Part shown: piece by piece, positions 62,755-64,000 of the stretch | How positions within the stretch are numbered: position 1 is the first letter of the stretch | Layout: every line of letters begins with the position of its first letter | From: Staphylococcus sp. CAG:324 | GTDB lineage: Bacteria > Bacillota_I > Bacilli_A > ML615J-28 > CAG-313 | Reading direction: 5' to 3' | Assembly (NCBI GenBank): GCA_000433035.1 | Contig: FR890809.1 | Span: forward strand, 3,768-67,767 | DNA length: 64,000 nucleotides | Program-made: the position numbers and the translations under genes | Notes under the pieces: generated by a model | Database searches by the model: none | What the model was told of the DNA's origin: nothing | What the model saw: only the letters and a program-made list of their open reading frames with translations

Positions 62755-64000
62755 TTAATTTGATATAGAATCATTGATGAACTTGTAATATATTTTAATA
62801 GTCCTTGGGTTATCTCTATACCCAACTTCTATCCTAGATATTAACGAATGAACTATTAGAGAATTAAGCTCTTTAAACTCCAAAAATTCATTTACTTTTT
62901 CTTTTAATAATTTGTAATTTTCTATTGTAGAATCTTCTTCTTTTTGTAAGTTTTTTAGCGTTTCAATTTCACTAACTATTTTCTTTTGTTCTTCTTGATA
63001 TTCTTTAATCATTTTAGATGAAGTATCACTATCAATGATTTCATTTAATGCATCATTATATATTTTCTTAGTTAATTGATATAGCTTATCTTTTCTTATT
63101 TCAAGTTTAGATATTTTCGTTTCTATATCAATTTCTTTTATTTGCCTATGAAGTAATGTGTTAGGTCTAGGACATTGCTCTTTATTTCGCATGTAAGTTG
63201 TACATTTATAAGTGTGACTTACATTACCATATGGTCTTTTTTGGTGTACTAGAGCCATTCTATTACCACAATAAGCACAATGAATTATTCCTTTAAATAA
63301 GTTTTCATGATCATGTAACCAAGGATGAGTACGCGAAGCTATCATGGATTGAACTGAATCAAAATCATCTTGAGATATTATCGCTTCATGAGTGTTTTTA
63401 ACTATTAAATGTCTTTCTTTTGGTACAGGTACACATTTCTTTGTTTTATAATTTATCACTTCATATTTATTAGATTCAATATGTCCTAGATAAACTACAT
63501 CTCCTAAAATCTTTCTTATCGTTACATAAGTCCAACCTTTATTCTTAAAGCTAGCAAACCTAACATCACCTTTAATTCGTTTATAATAACCAGGAGTATA
63601 AATACCTTTCTCAGTTAGTATTCTTGCGATTTTAGGGCAGCCATAGCCTTGTAATGCTAATTTATAAATTAGTTTAATGACTGGTCTTACTTCTTCGTCT
63701 ACGATTAGATGATTATTATCAAGTGAATCTTTTTTATATCCATAAGGAACTTGTGCTGCAGTATATAGTCCTCTTTGATTTCTACTTCTTTTAGCAGCTT
63801 TTACTTTTCTAGATAAATCTTTTGCATACATATCATTTAAGATATTTTTAAATGGTGCAATGTCATTATTATCATTAATAGTATCTATTCCATCATTAAT
63901 TGCAATATATCTAACTCTATTATCTTTAAAATAATTTTCAGTATAATAACCAGTCATAATATAATCTCTTCCAAGTCTAGATAAATCTTTTGTAATAACT
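62755..64000 (-). CDS. Large serine recombinase, N-terminus beyond the window
   Basis: At least 415 codons; the frame is open to the window edge (VITKDLSRLGRDYIMTGYYT reads straight through 63957), so the catalytic start is outside. Visible parts are the end of the resolvase domain with the DLSRLGR motif, the recombinase domain (about 50 residues on: VPYGYKKD, IYKLALQGYGCPKIARILTE), a zinc ribbon (CAYCGNR ... CTTYMRNKEQC) and a long coiled coil (KISKLEIRKDKLYQLTKKIY). This is the layout of TnpX/TndX or phage-type integrases. No lesion is seen. It probably belongs to an integrative element extending to the right. Confidence 0.88.
   Translation of the reverse strand, partial: VITKDLSRLGRDYIMTGYYTENYFKDNRVRYIAINDGIDTINDNNDIAPFKNILNDMYAKDLSRKVKAAKRSRNQRGLYTAAQVPYGYKKDSLDNNHLIVDEEVRPVIKLIYKLALQGYGCPKIARILTEKGIYTPGYYKRIKGDVRFASFKNKGWTYVTIRKILGDVVYLGHIESNKYEVINYKTKKCVPVPKERHLIVKNTHEAIISQDDFDSVQSMIASRTHPWLHDHENLFKGIIHCAYCGNRMALVHQKRPYGNVSHTYKCTTYMRNKEQCPRPNTLLHRQIKEIDIETKISKLEIRKDKLYQLTKKIYNDALNEIIDSDTSSKMIKEYQEEQKKIVSEIETLKNLQKEEDSTIENYKLLKEKVNEFLEFKELNSLIVHSLISRIEVGYRDNPRTIKIYYKFINDSISN

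Noticed and set aside
62755..63957. Recombinase beginning at the ATG at 63957
   Set aside because: The frame and the conserved resolvase sequence (ITKDLSRLGRDY) continue to the window edge, so the gene is merely cut by the window.
1..64000. Use of TGA as a tryptophan codon (mollicute code)
   Set aside because: Conserved tryptophans in RecA, GuaA and GuaB are TGG; the TGA found in frame is inside an otherwise broken recombinase.
1..64000. CRISPR array, tRNA or rRNA genes
   Set aside because: No spaced direct repeats, cloverleaf genes with GTTCGA arms or rRNA signatures were noticed on reading; absence was not tested computationally.

Overview
The window is a 64 kb, AT-rich, mostly minus-strand stretch of a low-GC Gram-positive bacterium. 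The evidence for that placement is: a tyrosyl T-box leader, lipobox-type lipoproteins, SpoVS next to ymdB and rny, RecU, a MurC ligase, sigma-A promoters of the TTGACA-17-TATAAT type and strong GGAGG ribosome sites. Tryptophan is encoded by TGG, so the standard code applies. A member of the Bacilli near the Erysipelotrichia/Mollicutes-related branch is plausible; the sequence does not allow a closer placement.

Region 1 (1-17.5 kb) is one apparent operon read leftwards from a single promoter at 17449-17477, with an AAAACGTTTT palindrome between -35 and -10. Gene order is: a GH20-type hexosaminidase (TTG start), a giant substrate-binding lipoprotein, a small coiled-coil membrane protein, permease pair A, a secreted NHL/TPR/Yip1 protein, a DUF5696 protein, permease pair B, a YesL-like membrane protein and a secreted protein cut by the window edge. 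No ABC ATPase is present, so a shared ATPase elsewhere must energise both permease pairs.

Region 2 (17.5-29.7 kb) holds three GHL10 (DUF187) glycoside hydrolases (one cytoplasmic, two secreted with Cys-containing membrane tails), an M19 dipeptidase, a PIG-L deacetylase, a beta-lactamase-fold serine hydrolase, tyrS with its T-box, and a LacI-type regulator. Together with region 1 it looks like a capture-and-degrade locus for an amino-sugar polymer, possibly peptide-bearing (peptidoglycan-like). The substrate is an inference.

Region 3 (29.7-48 kb) is mostly core genome: murC, a MacB-like ABC/FtsX transporter, an InlB-repeat lipoprotein, miaB, a GNAT, the conserved rny-ymdB-spoVS block, divergent recU, upp-yccF, pgsA-recA, and a heterodimeric ABC exporter.

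Region 4 (48-59.6 kb) has a group of small acetyltransferases, a methyltransferase and a broken kinase-like gene, then guaB-guaA, an ECF sigma factor with an RsgI-like membrane partner, and the VTC / DUF4956 / Cthe_2159-type surface triad.

Region 5 (59.6-64 kb) is accessory and decayed: a broken serine recombinase, two small membrane proteins, an orphan Rhs C-terminal tip without a start, and a second, intact serine recombinase running off the right edge. The Rhs break lies about 70 bp from that recombinase's stop codon, which suggests an integrative element inserted into an rhs gene.
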